Shown here: positions 17,685-26,874 of the stretch, piece by piece | Numbering within the stretch: the first letter of the stretch is position 1 | Layout: every line of letters begins with the position of its first letter | DNA from: Lunatimonas lonarensis | GTDB lineage: Bacteria > Bacteroidota > Bacteroidia > Cytophagales > Cyclobacteriaceae | Assembly (NCBI RefSeq): GCF_000390185.1 | Contig: NZ_AQHR01000085.1 | Span: 124,001-188,000, forward strand | Length of the DNA: 64,000 nucleotides | Direction of reading: 5' to 3' | Program-made: the position numbers and the translations under genes | Notes under the pieces: generated by a model | The model's database searches: none | The model's input: only the letters and a program-made list of their open reading frames with translations | Told to the model about the DNA's origin: nothing

Positions 17685-17856
17685 ACATTTGACTGTAAAT
17701 TCGTTGACTTTTTTCCGTTTCTTAAGGTAGGCAATTCATCCTTAAAAATATGAGATTTATCATTTTCTTGGAAAAAAATAAGCGTATTTTTCAGAATAAA
17801 AGCTCGAAGGGCGTACCTTTACAAAGTCTTATAGTGTTCAAAATTATCCCATTCAA

Positions 17857-18606
17857 GTGATTCTAGTCGTATTATTTCTCCTTCACTGGTACTTCTCCCT
17901 GTTTTGTCAAAGTTTTTTCCTTCACCGGTATGCAGCTCATCAGATGTTTGTAATGAACAAATATTGGGAAAAGTTCTTCTACATCTTTACCTGGATTTGC
18001 CAGGGTAGCTCGTACCTCTCTCCTAGGGCCTATGCTATCCTGCACCGGATGCATCATGCCTACAGCGATACACCTAAGGACCCACACAGCCCTCATCATA
18101 CCGAAAACCTGTTTACGATGATGTGGAAGACCAAAAAAATATACAACGACCACTTTACCTTTCGGGTAAAACCTGAGGAGCGGTTCTCCAAAGATGTACC
18201 GGATTGGAACAAATTTGACCTTTTTGCCGATACCATGGTAGTGCGGGTAGGTTGGGCCGTGGTCTATATTCTCATCTACGTATTAAGCATCAGCGTGTTT
18301 GAACTCGCGGGCACTCACTGGTGGATGTACTTCTTATTGCCACTCCACTTTATGATGGGGCCGGTTCATGGCGCGATCGTCAACTGGAGCGGCCACAAGT
18401 ATGGGTATGCCAATTTTGACAACAATGATAAATCGAAAAACTCGTTGTTTTTGGATTTCCTTATGCTGGGAGAGCTCTTTCAAAACAATCACCACAAACT
18501 TCCAAAAAGGCCAAACTTTGCGGTCAAGTGGTACGAATTTGATCCCACCTATCCGATTGTAAGGCTGCTACATGCATCTGGTGTCATAAAATTAAAGACT
18601 TCCTAA
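17857..18606 (+). CDS. Acyl-CoA/fatty-acid desaturase (membrane di-iron)
   Basis: About 249 residues. Three His boxes that bind the di-iron centre are visible: HRYAAH, HRMHH and NNHHK. Membrane helices flank them. The enzyme introduces a double bond into acyl chains using oxygen, for membrane fluidity. The start is a GTG at 17857; the frame is open further upstream but has no ATG, so a non-ATG start (GTG or an ATT at 17851) is likely. An intrinsic terminator follows 14 bp after the stop. Confidence 0.9.
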   Translation: MILVVLFLLHWYFSLFCQSFFLHRYAAHQMFVMNKYWEKFFYIFTWICQGSSYLSPRAYAILHRMHHAYSDTPKDPHSPHHTENLFTMMWKTKKIYNDHFTFRVKPEERFSKDVPDWNKFDLFADTMVVRVGWAVVYILIYVLSISVFELAGTHWWMYFLLPLHFMMGPVHGAIVNWSGHKYGYANFDNNDKSKNSLFLDFLMLGELFQNNHHKLPKRPNFAVKWYEFDPTYPIVRLLHASGVIKLKTS

Positions 18607-18620
18607 AATATCAAGTTCAA

Positions 18621-18655
18621 AAATAAACCACCTAATCCGGTGGTTTATTTATTTT
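18621..18655 (+). terminator. Intrinsic terminator after the desaturase
   Basis: AAATAAACCACC (18621-18632) and GGTGGTTTATTT (18639-18650) form a perfect 12-bp stem with a 6-nt loop, followed by ATTTTTAT. It ends the desaturase transcript; its symmetry could also stop antisense transcripts. Confidence 0.85.
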
Positions 18656-18865
18656 TATGAATTGATGGTTTAATTTTTTTTCAGTTTTATACCTTTTATC
18701 GTAGATATTGTCATTTTTAGTTTATTTTTGAACTACAAATCCGAGTGCTTAGTGTTTGTTGTCGCCACCACGCTTAGACGTTTAGGGTTTTGGCCCAAGT
18801 ACCAGATACTACCGCACAGTTCCCTTCCCAAATAACCATTGAAATGCACCTTAACCACAAACAAG

Positions 18866-19240
18866 ATGAAAGAGCTTACAAGAGCAGAAGAACAGGTTAT
18901 GCAAGTCCTTTGGTCCGTAGAAAAAGGTTTCGTCAAGGATTTACTTGCTAAAATGGATAATCCCAAGCCTGCTTACAATACCGTTTCTACGATCATCCGG
19001 ATATTGGAGAAGAAAGGGTTCGTAAGTCACGTCGCCTACGGAAAGTCCCACGAATATTACCCCTTGGTCTCAAAGGATGAATATAGAAGGTTTTCCATAG
19101 AAAATCTGCTTTCCGGATATTTTGGTGGCTCCTTTGTGAAGCTGGCATCGTTTTTTGCGAAAGACGGCAACTTGGACGCAATGGAAATGGAGCGGTTGTT
19201 GGTGGAAGTAAAAAGCGAAGTGTTGGAAAACGACCGCTAA
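18866..19240 (+). CDS. BlaI/MecI/CopY-type winged-helix repressor
   Basis: 124 residues from the ATG at 18866; the frame is open to 18839. It begins MKELTRAEEQVMQVLW with the family's N-terminal winged helix (about residues 1-75, including PAYNTVSTIIRILEKKGFV, the recognition helix) and a C-terminal dimerisation helix (about 80-120). Family members repress promoters until cut by a partner M56 metallopeptidase (BlaR1). No such gene follows; the next gene is on the opposite strand. It may act alone or with a partner elsewhere. Confidence 0.9.
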   Translation: MKELTRAEEQVMQVLWSVEKGFVKDLLAKMDNPKPAYNTVSTIIRILEKKGFVSHVAYGKSHEYYPLVSKDEYRRFSIENLLSGYFGGSFVKLASFFAKDGNLDAMEMERLLVEVKSEVLENDR

Positions 19241-19280
19241 ACCGACCCACGCGTTTATTCCAGCATTTAATCGTTATCAC

Positions 19281-19320
19281 AAAAAATCCGGGGTTACGAT
19301 TAACCCCGCCCCGGTTTTTT
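19281..19320 (+). terminator. Intrinsic terminator after the BlaI-like gene
   Basis: An A6 run, CCGGGG, an inner stem of GGGGTTA/TAACCCC with a 4-nt loop, then CCCCGG and T6. It can form a long hairpin with a U-tract on either strand, suitable for both convergent genes (BlaI and DUF1501). Confidence 0.75.
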
Positions 19321-19371
19321 GTATTCACTTGGTATGCACTTTAATAAGCGGGAAAGTTAGTGCAAAATAGA

Positions 19372-20835
19372 CTAGACTAACAAGTCACTTACTACCTTCC
19401 CCGCGACATCCGTCAGCCGAAATCTACGTCCCAAGTGCTTATATACCAATTTCTCATGGTCTAAACCCAACTGGTGAAGCACAGTGGCCTGAAAATCGTG
19501 TACATGAACGGGATCCTTTATGATGTTATAGCCAAAATCATCGGTTTCTCCATAAACGACGCCTGGTTTCACACCACCGCCGGCCATCCAAATCGTAAAA
19601 CACCGAGGATGGTGGTCTCTACCATAATTTTCTTTCGTCAGTTTACCTTGGGAATAATTTGTTCTACCAAACTCACCGCCCCAAATAACCAACGTCTCGT
19701 CCAATAAGCCGCGTTGCTTTAGGTCTGTTACCAGTGCCGCAGTCGCCTGATCTGTATCCTTCGCCTGGGCTTTCATTTCCTTGGGAAGGTTTCCATGCTG
19801 ATCCCAACCCTGGTGATACAGCTGCACAAACCTCACGCCGTTTTCAGAAAGTTTTCTGGCCAGCAGGCAATTGGCCGCGTATGTTCCAGGCTTACGGCTG
19901 TCCTCGCCATACAGATCAAAAATCATATCCGGTTCTTTTGACAGATCGGTGGCTTCGGGTACCGCTGTTTGCATCCGATAAGCCATTTCGTACTGGGCGA
20001 TTTTCGAATGTATCTCCGGATCGCCCAACCGTTCGAACGACAAATGATTCAACTCAGACAGGCGATCCAGCATCTTTCGACGAAGTTCTTTGCTCATCCC
20101 CTCTTGATTGCTAAGATACAGTACAGGATCTTCACCACTGCTAAACTGCACTCCTTGGTGGACAGACTCCAAGAATCCGTTACTCCACAATTTGGAATAA
20201 ACACCCTGGCCGTTACCGGTTCCCTTAGACAATAACACGGTAAATGCAGGCAAATTACTGTTTTCACTACCCAACCCATAGCTCAGCCATGCCCCCATAC
20301 TGGGTCGGTTTCCCTGCTGGGCACCGGTTTGAAAAAATGTCAATGCTGGATCGTGGTTGATCGCCTCGGTATGCATGGATTTCACGATACAGAGATCATC
20401 AACAATCTTTGCGGTATACGGGAACAGCTCACTGACCCAAGCCCTTGCCTGTCCATACTGCTGGAAGTCGTATAGCGAACCCACCAACGGAAAGGAACTT
20501 TGGCTGGAAGTCATTCCGGTCAAGCGCTGCCCTTGCCGTATTGAATCCGGCAGCTCCTCCCCCCACATTTCCCTGAGTTTTGGCTTAAAGTCAAAGCTTT
20601 CCAATTGGGAGGGTGCACCGTTTTGAAAAAGGTAGATGACCCGCTTGGCCTTGGGAGCAAAATGAGGAATCCCTGCTTGGAAATCCTGGAATCTACTCCC
20701 AGATCTGCCGCTAAAAAGATCCGGAATTAATAGGGAACCCAACGCAACTGAACCTAATCCAAGACTAAGCTTGGAAAGAAAATGCCTTCGATTGGTGTTA
20801 AGCCCGTGCTCAATGATTTCTTTTTCTTTTGTCAT
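19372..20835 (-). CDS. DUF1501 domain protein, Tat-exported
   Basis: 487 residues. The N-terminus has a twin-arginine signal (TNRRHFLSKLSLGLGS, about residues 14-29). The mature part is the DUF1501 fold, related to alkaline phosphatase/sulfatase-like hydrolases; motifs include LFQNGAPSQLESFDFKP, MHTEAINHDPAL and GGEFGRTNYSQG, likely metal-binding. Function is unproven. The start ATG overlaps the stop of the DUF1553 gene upstream by 4 nt (ATGA), so it is the last gene of that operon. Confidence 0.9.
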   Translation of the reverse strand: MTKEKEIIEHGLNTNRRHFLSKLSLGLGSVALGSLLIPDLFSGRSGSRFQDFQAGIPHFAPKAKRVIYLFQNGAPSQLESFDFKPKLREMWGEELPDSIRQGQRLTGMTSSQSSFPLVGSLYDFQQYGQARAWVSELFPYTAKIVDDLCIVKSMHTEAINHDPALTFFQTGAQQGNRPSMGAWLSYGLGSENSNLPAFTVLLSKGTGNGQGVYSKLWSNGFLESVHQGVQFSSGEDPVLYLSNQEGMSKELRRKMLDRLSELNHLSFERLGDPEIHSKIAQYEMAYRMQTAVPEATDLSKEPDMIFDLYGEDSRKPGTYAANCLLARKLSENGVRFVQLYHQGWDQHGNLPKEMKAQAKDTDQATAALVTDLKQRGLLDETLVIWGGEFGRTNYSQGKLTKENYGRDHHPRCFTIWMAGGGVKPGVVYGETDDFGYNIIKDPVHVHDFQATVLHQLGLDHEKLVYKHLGRRFRLTDVAGKVVSDLLV

Positions 20836-23162
20836 GACTTTGTGATAGCTTCTTCCATATTGTAGATCAGGCTAACTACCTGCATCATCGCAGCTAGCTT
20901 GACCGGATCGATCGAGGAATGTAAGGGATATTCACCCACATTGATTAGTTTCTCGGCATCCACGGTATGGTCTTTCCAGTAGGCTGATTGATCCTCAAAA
21001 TAAGCCCTTAACACGTGGAGTTCCTGTTCGGATGGCCTTCGGTTGATGATACGTCGAAAGGCTGCTTCGAACGTATCACCAAATTGACCTGATTCCGTTA
21101 TTAATGTGGTGGCCAGGACGCGCGCACCTTCTAGTACCATCGGGTCATTCATCATAACCAAAGCCTGTAGTGGTGTATTGGTGGTGGTACGTAGGGGTTC
21201 GCACACGTCCCGGTTGCTCGCATCAAAAATAATCATACTTGGTGGAGGTAAGGTACGCTTAATAAAGGTATACAACCCTCTCCGATATAATTTCTCCCCC
21301 GAATCCTGTACATACGTCCCCAACAATCCAAATTTGGCTCCCGTAGAGGCAGCAGCTTCCCACAATCCTTTAGGTTGGTAGGGCTTTACACTTGGGCCGC
21401 CAATTTCGGAGTGGAGCAGGCCACTGCTTGCCATCACCAAGTCCTTGACAAACTCAGCCTTTAACCGCTCCCTTGGGGCTCTGGTATACCAGGAATTGCC
21501 CGGATCAGCAAGAAGTCGTTTTTCAGTTAACTCCGAAGACTGCCTATAGGTAGCAGAGGTCACCAGCTGCTTCAGCAGACGTTTAATATCCCAACCATTC
21601 TCCATAAAATCACGGGCCAGCCAGTCCAGCAGTTCCGGATGCGTAGGCAGTTTACCCTGCATGCCAAAGTCACCAACCGTCTCCACCAACCCAACACCAA
21701 AAATCTCTGCCCAAATTCTGTTCACGAACACCCGGGCTGTGAGCGGATGTTGATTGTCCGTTAGCCATTTGGCCAATCCTAGCCTGTTTTTGGGCAGATG
21801 CTCCGGAAATCCCATGATAGCCGTAGGCACACCTGGTTCGACCGGTTCTCCGGGCGCATCGTATACCCCTCGCTCCAAGATATGTGTGGCCCGAACGCTG
21901 TCCCGCTCACCCATCACTGAGACAATGAGCCCTAGGGTGTCCTTCTTATTTACAAAAGACAATATTCCTTCTATATCCTCGTCTGTGATTTCCATCTTGG
22001 GATGCTTGGCATAGGTATTAGGGCCACCGATATTTGATTCGTGGCCTACTTCTCGGATATTATTGAAAAAAGCATACAACTGGAAATACTCTTTTTGAGA
22101 AAGCGGATCATACTTATGATCGTGGCATTGAGCGCATTCCAAGGTGAGACCTATCATCGCTTTGCCGAAGGTATTGGTACGGTCAACCACATACTCCACC
22201 CGGTACTCCTCATCGATTACCCCCCCTTCCTCCGTAATCTTGTGGTTACGGTTAAAGCCTGTTGCCAAAACCTGCTCCTTTGTAGCATCGGGAAGCAGAT
22301 CACCGGCCAATTGCCAGGTCAGAAACTCGTCGTACCTCATGTTTTTGTTAAACGCGTGTATTACCCAATCCCGCCAAGGCCATTGGCTTCGAAAGTTGTC
22401 ATCCTGATAACCATGGGAATCCGCGTACCTAGCTACATCCATCCAATGAACGGCCATACGTTCCCCATAGTGCTTGCCACCCAATAACTCGTCAACCAGC
22501 TGATCATAGGCATCTGGTCTTTGATCAGCCAAAAACCGATCTTGCAGCTCTACGCTGGGAGGCAAACCCGTAAGGTCAAAAGAAAGGCGGCGAAGTATCA
22601 TTTCCTTTGATGCCTCCAAATTCGGCAAAAGAGAACGCGCCTCTTGTTCTCTCAATATAAAATAGTCTATTTCATTCTTAGGCCACTTCGATTCCTTTAC
22701 CTTGGGAAGGGCTGCCTTCACCGGCGGAATGAACGCCCAGTGAGGCTCATAGTTAGCTCCCTGACGGATCCACTTTTCGATGAGCTTGATTTCCCTTTCA
22801 CTCAGTATAAGATTAGATCCCGGCGGAGGCATTCTTTCCATCGGGTCATCGGATACCATCCTTCTGTAGGCCTCCGATTCCTTGGGCATCCCGGGCACAA
22901 ATGCATGGCTTCCAGGAGTATCCCTAAGTGCGGCAAAGGCTTCGTCGGCAAGATCCAAACGCAAGCCCGCCTCCCGCTTGTTGGCATCCGGGCCATGACA
23001 GGCAAAACAATTATCCGAAAGGATCGGGCGTATGTGCAGGTTATAGCTTACCTGATCCGGAATGGGTTCCGATCGTCCGTCCGGCCTATAGCACGCCGAT
23101 ACTATGACTACCACCAACACTGCACCAATAAAGGAAAACCAATGCCGATCTAAATATTTCAT
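20832..23162 (-). CDS. PSD1-type cytochrome c/DUF1549/DUF1553 lipoprotein (copy B)
   Basis: About 776 residues, start ATG at 23162 preferred (frame open to 23195) because it directly precedes the signal sequence. Lipobox VVVIVSAC. A c-type haem motif CFACH (SDNCFACHGPDANKREAGLRLD-type domain) is near the N-terminus; a second CxxCH (LECAQCHDHKYDP) falls within DUF1549. DUF1553 makes up the C-terminal half. Typical of planctomycete-type PSD1 proteins; reaction unknown. It is the second of two tandem paralogues, with a DUF1501 gene following. Confidence 0.92.
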   Translation of the reverse strand: MKYLDRHWFSFIGAVLVVVIVSACYRPDGRSEPIPDQVSYNLHIRPILSDNCFACHGPDANKREAGLRLDLADEAFAALRDTPGSHAFVPGMPKESEAYRRMVSDDPMERMPPPGSNLILSEREIKLIEKWIRQGANYEPHWAFIPPVKAALPKVKESKWPKNEIDYFILREQEARSLLPNLEASKEMILRRLSFDLTGLPPSVELQDRFLADQRPDAYDQLVDELLGGKHYGERMAVHWMDVARYADSHGYQDDNFRSQWPWRDWVIHAFNKNMRYDEFLTWQLAGDLLPDATKEQVLATGFNRNHKITEEGGVIDEEYRVEYVVDRTNTFGKAMIGLTLECAQCHDHKYDPLSQKEYFQLYAFFNNIREVGHESNIGGPNTYAKHPKMEITDEDIEGILSFVNKKDTLGLIVSVMGERDSVRATHILERGVYDAPGEPVEPGVPTAIMGFPEHLPKNRLGLAKWLTDNQHPLTARVFVNRIWAEIFGVGLVETVGDFGMQGKLPTHPELLDWLARDFMENGWDIKRLLKQLVTSATYRQSSELTEKRLLADPGNSWYTRAPRERLKAEFVKDLVMASSGLLHSEIGGPSVKPYQPKGLWEAAASTGAKFGLLGTYVQDSGEKLYRRGLYTFIKRTLPPPSMIIFDASNRDVCEPLRTTTNTPLQALVMMNDPMVLEGARVLATTLITESGQFGDTFEAAFRRIINRRPSEQELHVLRAYFEDQSAYWKDHTVDAEKLINVGEYPLHSSIDPVKLAAMMQVVSLIYNMEEAITKS

Positions 23163-23198
23163 GATAATCGCTCTTGCCATAAATGACTGGTTCACGGA

Positions 23199-25598
23199 TC
23201 AAGATTTTGTAATGGTCTCTTCCATATTATACAAGGTATGAATCACCTGCATCATGGCAGCCTGATCTATTACCGGTAAATCCGACGCTACGGGTGAATC
23301 CCCCACTTCCAATAGCTGTTCTGCGGCAGCTGGATCGCTTCCCAACACTCGAAGTAACTCTTGGTGAAAACCTACCAAAACGGCAAGTTCTTCTTTACTA
23401 GGTTCCCGCCCTACGATCTTCAAAAATGCGAGATTTAGTGCCTCTTCCACAGCAAGATTCCTTCTTAGCAGGGTCGCCGCAAGTGCCCTGGATGCCTCCA
23501 ATACCGTAGGATCGTTTAACATGACCAATGCCTGAAGCGGCGTATTCGTCCTTGTACGCTCAATTTCACACACATCTCGGTTACTGGCATCAAATAGGAT
23601 CATCGATGGAGGAGGTACCGTCCGTTTAACAAAGGTATAGAGGCCACGACGATACAGCCTATCCAACGAATCCTGCTGGTAAGAGGCCAAATTGCCTCTG
23701 CCCGAGGTAGCCAGTTCCCACAGTCCGGGAGGTTGGTAAGGCTTAACACTAGGCCCACCTATTTCAGGTACCAATAATCCGCTACTGGCCAAAACCACAT
23801 CCCTGATGTGTTCGGCCGGAAGGCGCATACGTGGAAATCTGGACAGCAGTCTATTTTCCGGATCCTTACGAAGTTTTTCCTCGGTAACAACTGAACTTTG
23901 CCTATAGGTGGAAGACATGACCATCGACTTGACCAACGCCTTTATATCCCAACCGGTATCCATAAATGACACAGCCAGCCAATCCAACAGCTCCGGATGC
24001 GAGGGCAAGGATCCCTGCATGCCAAAGTCGCCAGGGGTATCGACCAGCCCCTCTCCAAAAAACTGCATCCACATTCGGTTCACAAATACCCTCGCCGTAA
24101 GTGGATTGTCCCTGTCAAATAACCAGTTGGCAAGACCTAGCCGATTTTCGGGGTAATCGCCAAAGGACAACAACGCCTCCGGCGTACCTGGCGATACCGG
24201 ATCTCCGTGCGCTTCATATTCCCCCCGCTCCAAAATATAGGTTTGTCGCAAGGTATCAAGATCACCCATTACGGATACACGAAGGTGACCGATTTCCGAC
24301 AGCAGAGCTTTATGGTTGGCTCCTGTCTTTACATCACCAATTAGCGCCGTAGCCATGGTGATGGAATCCGGACGATTGACGAACGAAAGAATCCCGGCTA
24401 TATCCTCGTCGGTAATCTCCATCATGGGATATTTTGCCGGGCTTTTTCGGGAAAATCCGGGCGATGCCTCCTCTATACCCCACTCAGCAACCTGATTGAA
24501 GAACGCATAAAGTTGAAAATACTCCTTTTGGGAAATGGGATCGTATTTATGGTCATGGCACTGCGCACACTCCAAGGTAATACCTAAAAACGCCATGCCC
24601 AACGTGTTCGTGCGATCCACAACATACTCCACCCTGTACTCTTCGTCGATGGCACCCGACTCTTCGGTAATCTTGTGGTTTCGGTTAAATGCCGTGGCGA
24701 GCTGGGTTTCCTTGGTGGCATCCGGAATCAGATCGCCAGCAAGCTGCCAGGTGACAAAGGTCTCGTAGGAAAGATTTTTATTGAATGCATGTATGACCCA
24801 ATCCCTCCAAGGCCATTGGGTTCGATAATAATCATCTTGGTAACCGTGAGAATCTGCGTACCTGGCCACGTCCATCCAATGTACCGCCATTTTCTCTCCG
24901 TAGGCTTGACTGGCGAGCAACCGATCGACTACTTGTTCGTATTTTTCGGAGCTAGGATCTTTCAGGAAATTTCTCATTTCCTCTACAGTAGGTGGAAGTC
25001 CTGTCAGATCAAGTGTTACTCTACGCAATAACTGGGCAGGATCCGCCTCGTTATTGGGTTTCAGGCGATTTTTTTCTATTTTTTCGAGTACAAAATAATC
25101 GAGTTCTTGCTTAGGCCACGACTGGTTTTTAACAGCTGGCAGTGTGGATTTATGAGGGGGAACAAAAGCCCAATGTGGCTCGTATCGAACTCCTTGGCGA
25201 ATCCATTTTTCTATAAGCCGTATCTCCCGTTCGGTGAGTTTCAGATTGGACTCTGGTGGCGGCATCAGTTCCATCGGATCCTTATGAATCATCCGCAAAT
25301 AGGCTTCCGAGGAGTTTGGAGATCCCGGAACCCATGCATATTTGCCAGGGCTTTCCTTTAGCGCACTAAACGCATCTTCAGGAGCATCAAGCCGAAGCCC
25401 CGCTTCGCGCTTATTGGCATCCGGACCATGACAGGCAAAGCAATTTTCGGAAAGAATCGGCCTAATATGCAGATTATAGCTCACAATCTCAGGAAATTCC
25501 TCGTATGTGTGATAAGACCCCCCATCCTTACAACCAGCCAATAGAAGGAACCAACCTAGGGATACTAGAAAGAAAGGGCGACAAATAGAAATCGGCAT
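23199..25598 (-). CDS. PSD1-type cytochrome c/DUF1549/DUF1553 lipoprotein (copy A)
   Basis: 799 residues. Lipobox LLLAGC with Cys23 as the lipidated residue, then the haem motif CFACH (about residues 53-57) and a second CxxCH (LECAQCHDHKYDPISQKEYF). DUF1549 and DUF1553 domains follow in the usual order. It shares most of these motifs and the C-terminal MEE(A/T)ITKS with copy B, so it is a tandem duplicate. It is the first gene of the operon; copy B begins 3 to 36 bp downstream. Probably periplasmic and electron-transferring; substrate unknown. Confidence 0.92.
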   Translation of the reverse strand: MPISICRPFFLVSLGWFLLLAGCKDGGSYHTYEEFPEIVSYNLHIRPILSENCFACHGPDANKREAGLRLDAPEDAFSALKESPGKYAWVPGSPNSSEAYLRMIHKDPMELMPPPESNLKLTEREIRLIEKWIRQGVRYEPHWAFVPPHKSTLPAVKNQSWPKQELDYFVLEKIEKNRLKPNNEADPAQLLRRVTLDLTGLPPTVEEMRNFLKDPSSEKYEQVVDRLLASQAYGEKMAVHWMDVARYADSHGYQDDYYRTQWPWRDWVIHAFNKNLSYETFVTWQLAGDLIPDATKETQLATAFNRNHKITEESGAIDEEYRVEYVVDRTNTLGMAFLGITLECAQCHDHKYDPISQKEYFQLYAFFNQVAEWGIEEASPGFSRKSPAKYPMMEITDEDIAGILSFVNRPDSITMATALIGDVKTGANHKALLSEIGHLRVSVMGDLDTLRQTYILERGEYEAHGDPVSPGTPEALLSFGDYPENRLGLANWLFDRDNPLTARVFVNRMWMQFFGEGLVDTPGDFGMQGSLPSHPELLDWLAVSFMDTGWDIKALVKSMVMSSTYRQSSVVTEEKLRKDPENRLLSRFPRMRLPAEHIRDVVLASSGLLVPEIGGPSVKPYQPPGLWELATSGRGNLASYQQDSLDRLYRRGLYTFVKRTVPPPSMILFDASNRDVCEIERTRTNTPLQALVMLNDPTVLEASRALAATLLRRNLAVEEALNLAFLKIVGREPSKEELAVLVGFHQELLRVLGSDPAAAEQLLEVGDSPVASDLPVIDQAAMMQVIHTLYNMEETITKS

Positions 25599-25694
25599 AC
25601 AGAAACTGTGATCATTTCAGACTCGGATAAATATAGCTATTTCGTTTAAATCTACCATCTCTTCTAGGAAGAACGGTCATATTATTCGCTCTCG

Positions 25695-26786
25695 TTACTC
25701 CATAGCACCCCAAGGTCTACGGGCATCGTACCAAAGATACCCATCTCTCACCGTAAGAGGGGATTCTATGTTGTTGTGGTACAACTGCCCCGTCCCCAAG
25801 CCTTGTGGCAAATCGGGGCTATAGGTTGCGGCAAACTGCGCGATAGCATTCAACCCCACATTGCTCTCCAATGCAGAGGTCATCCACCATCCGATCCCGA
25901 GGCCTTCGGCAATGGATATCCATTTTGCCGTAGCCCCTAATCCGCCCAAAAGCGTGGGCTTCAGTATGATGTAGGTGGGCTTCAGATGGGATAGAATAGA
26001 CCTCATCTCAGATTCACGAGGTATACCGATCAGTTCTTCGTCCAGCGCAATCGGCACAGGGGAATGCCGGCACAAAGCTGCCATTTCGTCGTATTGACCT
26101 GCCTGTATCGGCTGCTCTATACTGTGAATATTTAACTCCTTCAACCTTTCGAGTTTTGCGAGTGCATCCGCTGGGGTAAAGGCGCCATTTGCATCCACCC
26201 GAAGAGTAATCTCATTTTTTCCATACCTTTTTCTAATTTGGTACAAAAGCTCCCATTCCGTATCGAAATCGATGGCTCCGATCTTCATTTTGATGCATCG
26301 AAAACCCGCATCGATCTTTTCCTTGATCTGTCTTTCCATAAAGTCTGCTTTCCCCATCCACACCAATCCATTGATGGGAATAGGTGCTTGATCGTCGAAA
26401 AAAGAATTCGGAAAAATCCGTCGAATCCCTCCATTAACCAAATCCAAAAAGGCTGTTTCCAAGGCAAATCGGACACTCGGAAGTTCTAAAGGTACCAAAG
26501 CTGCTATTTCATCCATTAACGCTTTGCGGTCGGTCGAGAAAGAACATTGCTCCACCGTTTTCGCAATATGCTGCATAGAGGCAAAAAAATCCGGTCGATC
26601 ATCCAAACTCAACCCAACCAAAGGTCCCGCCTCGCCTATTCCGAAAACACCGGGAAAATCGGGGGATCTAAGTTTCAGGAGGTAGTTATGTTTCTCCCTA
26701 AGTACACCCCGGGAAGTGCCCGCATCAAACTTGAAGCGGAGTGGTAGAGGAACGATCTCTGCGGATACACGGACTTTTCTATTCAT
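25695..26786 (-). CDS. menC: o-Succinylbenzoate synthase (enolase superfamily)
   Basis: About 363 residues from the ATG at 26786 (frame open to 26834). Enolase superfamily: the KxK motif (CIKMKIG), metal ligands in RVDANGAF, SIEQPI and ALDEEL, and a catalytic Lys in YIILKPTLLGG. In MenC this set dehydrates SHCHC to o-succinylbenzoate for menaquinone synthesis. The INGLVWMG stretch is a MenC-like substrate loop. It is divergent from queA. A dipeptide-epimerase function is a less likely alternative. Confidence 0.85.
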   Translation of the reverse strand: MNRKVRVSAEIVPLPLRFKFDAGTSRGVLREKHNYLLKLRSPDFPGVFGIGEAGPLVGLSLDDRPDFFASMQHIAKTVEQCSFSTDRKALMDEIAALVPLELPSVRFALETAFLDLVNGGIRRIFPNSFFDDQAPIPINGLVWMGKADFMERQIKEKIDAGFRCIKMKIGAIDFDTEWELLYQIRKRYGKNEITLRVDANGAFTPADALAKLERLKELNIHSIEQPIQAGQYDEMAALCRHSPVPIALDEELIGIPRESEMRSILSHLKPTYIILKPTLLGGLGATAKWISIAEGLGIGWWMTSALESNVGLNAIAQFAATYSPDLPQGLGTGQLYHNNIESPLTVRDGYLWYDARRPWGAME

Positions 26787-26874
26787 AGCACAAACCAAAA
26801 CTGAAACAATAAAACCTGTATATTTGCAACTCAAAACTACGGATTAACTCCCATTGTTTCCCAACACAACTACC

